DNA from: an uncultured beta proteobacterium
Lineage (GTDB): Bacteria > Pseudomonadota > Gammaproteobacteria > Burkholderiales > Burkholderiaceae_C
Assembly (NCBI GenBank): GCA_903840825.1
Contig: CAIMHL010000416.1
Span: 1 to 14,561 of the forward strand
DNA: 14,561 bases
Direction of reading: 5' to 3'
Of this stretch, positions 13,695-14,561 are shown piece after piece. The notes beneath the pieces were generated by a model. That model was not told the DNA's origin and searched no databases. It was given only the letters and a program-made list of their open reading frames with translations. Within the stretch, counting starts at the first letter, position 1. Each line of letters starts with the position of its first letter. A program made the position numbers and the translations under genes.

Positions 13695-14561
13695 ATGGAC
13701 GCCCTTGATTTCCGGCTGTTGTCGGTGTTTGACGAGATTTACAAAACCCGCAGCGTCACTGCCGCCGCGCTGGCGCTCGAGCTGGACCAACCGGCGGTCA
13801 GCGTGGCGTTGGCCAAACTGCGCCACCAGTTGGGCGACCCGCTGTTTGTGCGCACCTCCAGCGGCATGGAGCCCACGCCCTTTGGCGAAGGGCTGGTGCG
13901 CCCGGTGCGCGCGGTGTTGGAGGCGCTGGATTTGGTACAAGGCCACCGCAACGAATTTGCCTCCGCCACCTCAGACCGCAGCTTTCGCATTTGCATGACC
14001 GACATCAGCCAACTGGTGCTGTTGCCCAAGTTGTGGGAAAGCCTGCGCCGCTCAGCGCCGGGCATTCGTATCGAGATTTTTCCGCTGTCTAGCGACACGG
14101 CGCAGCTGCTGGAAAGCGGGCAGGCTGATTTGTCGTTGGGCTTTATGCCGCAACTGGAAGCTGGGTTTTACCAGCAAGTGCTGTTTAGGCAGCATTTTGT
14201 GTGCATGGTGGGGGCCGGGCATCCACGCATCAAAGAGGCACTAACTCTGGCGCAATTTGAGGCCGAAGACCATGTGGTGATTAGCGCCTCGGGCTCGGCG
14301 CCCTTGATCATTGACCGCGAGATTGAGCGCCTGGGTATCAAGCGGCGCATTGCATTAAAGATACCCAGCTTTTTGGGCGCCGCCTTGTTGGTGGAGCACA
14401 CCGAGCACATCATCACCATCCCCAGCCGCTTAGGCGACGTGCTGCAGGGGCGCGGTGCGTTTCGCATTTTTGCCGTGCCCTTCACCTTGCCCAGCTACGA
14501 AGTGAAGCAGTATTGGCACGAGCGCTACCACCAAGACCCTGGCAGCCGCTGGCTGCGCGGA
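13695..14561 (+). CDS. LysR-family transcriptional regulator (3' end outside window)
   Basis: The frame is open from an ATG with a strong AGAGGGG Shine-Dalgarno to the window edge, 289 codons without a stop; LysR proteins are usually about 300 residues, so only a short tail is missing. The N-terminus DALDFRLLSVFDEIYKTRSV with TAAALALELDQPAVSVALAKLR is the winged helix-turn-helix, followed by GDPLFVRTSSGMEPTPFG and the dimerisation helix. The effector domain follows from about residue 90 (RSFRICMTDISQLVLLPKL). The start DALDFRLL and the effector region resemble the NahR/NagR/LinR branch that responds to aromatic compounds. Divergent placement to gtdA strongly suggests it controls gentisate breakdown, with gentisate or a precursor as likely inducer; that is inference. 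Confidence 0.92.
   Translation, partial: MDALDFRLLSVFDEIYKTRSVTAAALALELDQPAVSVALAKLRHQLGDPLFVRTSSGMEPTPFGEGLVRPVRAVLEALDLVQGHRNEFASATSDRSFRICMTDISQLVLLPKLWESLRRSAPGIRIEIFPLSSDTAQLLESGQADLSLGFMPQLEAGFYQQVLFRQHFVCMVGAGHPRIKEALTLAQFEAEDHVVISASGSAPLIIDREIERLGIKRRIALKIPSFLGAALLVEHTEHIITIPSRLGDVLQGRGAFRIFAVPFTLPSYEVKQYWHERYHQDPGSRWLRG

Noticed and set aside
1..14561. CRISPR arrays, tRNA or rRNA genes, transposases, phage genes
   Set aside because: No regularly spaced repeats, cloverleaf-like stretches, rRNA motifs or transposase/integrase motifs were seen on either strand.

Overview
This window looks like chromosomal DNA from a betaproteobacterium, most likely a Comamonadaceae relative of Rhodoferax or Polaromonas. 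That is inferred from protein character: a proteobacterial-type GshA, a NagL-like zeta-class GST next to a gentisate 1,2-dioxygenase, and G/C-ending codons in the core genes. I saw no rRNA, tRNA, CRISPR array or intact insertion sequence.

Layout. (1) 1-65 holds the last codons of an unidentified + strand gene. (2) 331-4070 is a vitamin-B6-flavoured module: a MocR/GntR-aminotransferase regulator (-) divergent from a PaiB-like FMN-binding protein (+), then a PLP-dependent decarboxylase (+). A possible LuxR-type HTH relic lies between the last two. (3) 4071-4969 is a decay zone: a frameshifted exported-protein pseudogene (-), a small MNT-type nucleotidyltransferase with an altered catalytic Asp, and the collapsed remains of its partner gene, which still overlaps the proA start by ATGA. 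(4) 4966-10676 is a housekeeping + strand block: proA, gshA, kup, gshB. (5) 10690-11505 is a convergent class II glutamine amidotransferase (YafJ type). (6) 11589-14561 is a gentisate catabolism locus: nagL-like maleylpyruvate isomerase and gentisate 1,2-dioxygenase on -, with a divergent LysR regulator on + running off the window.

How the genes work together. GshA and GshB make glutathione, and NagL-type isomerases need glutathione as cofactor, so the thiol-synthesis block and the gentisate locus are functionally linked as well as close. Kup, a K+ importer, sits between gshA and gshB. The gentisate locus has ring cleavage and isomerisation but no fumarylpyruvate hydrolase in view; the gap where it would be expected holds a terminator-like hairpin and a short orphan coding tail. 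The strongest second-look items are the decayed nucleotidyltransferase/partner pair, the frameshifted pseudogene, the paired palindromes between gtdA and the LysR gene, and an AT-rich in-frame insertion in proA. I did not find a convincing new defence or mobile system; the nearest thing is the inactivated nucleotidyltransferase cassette.
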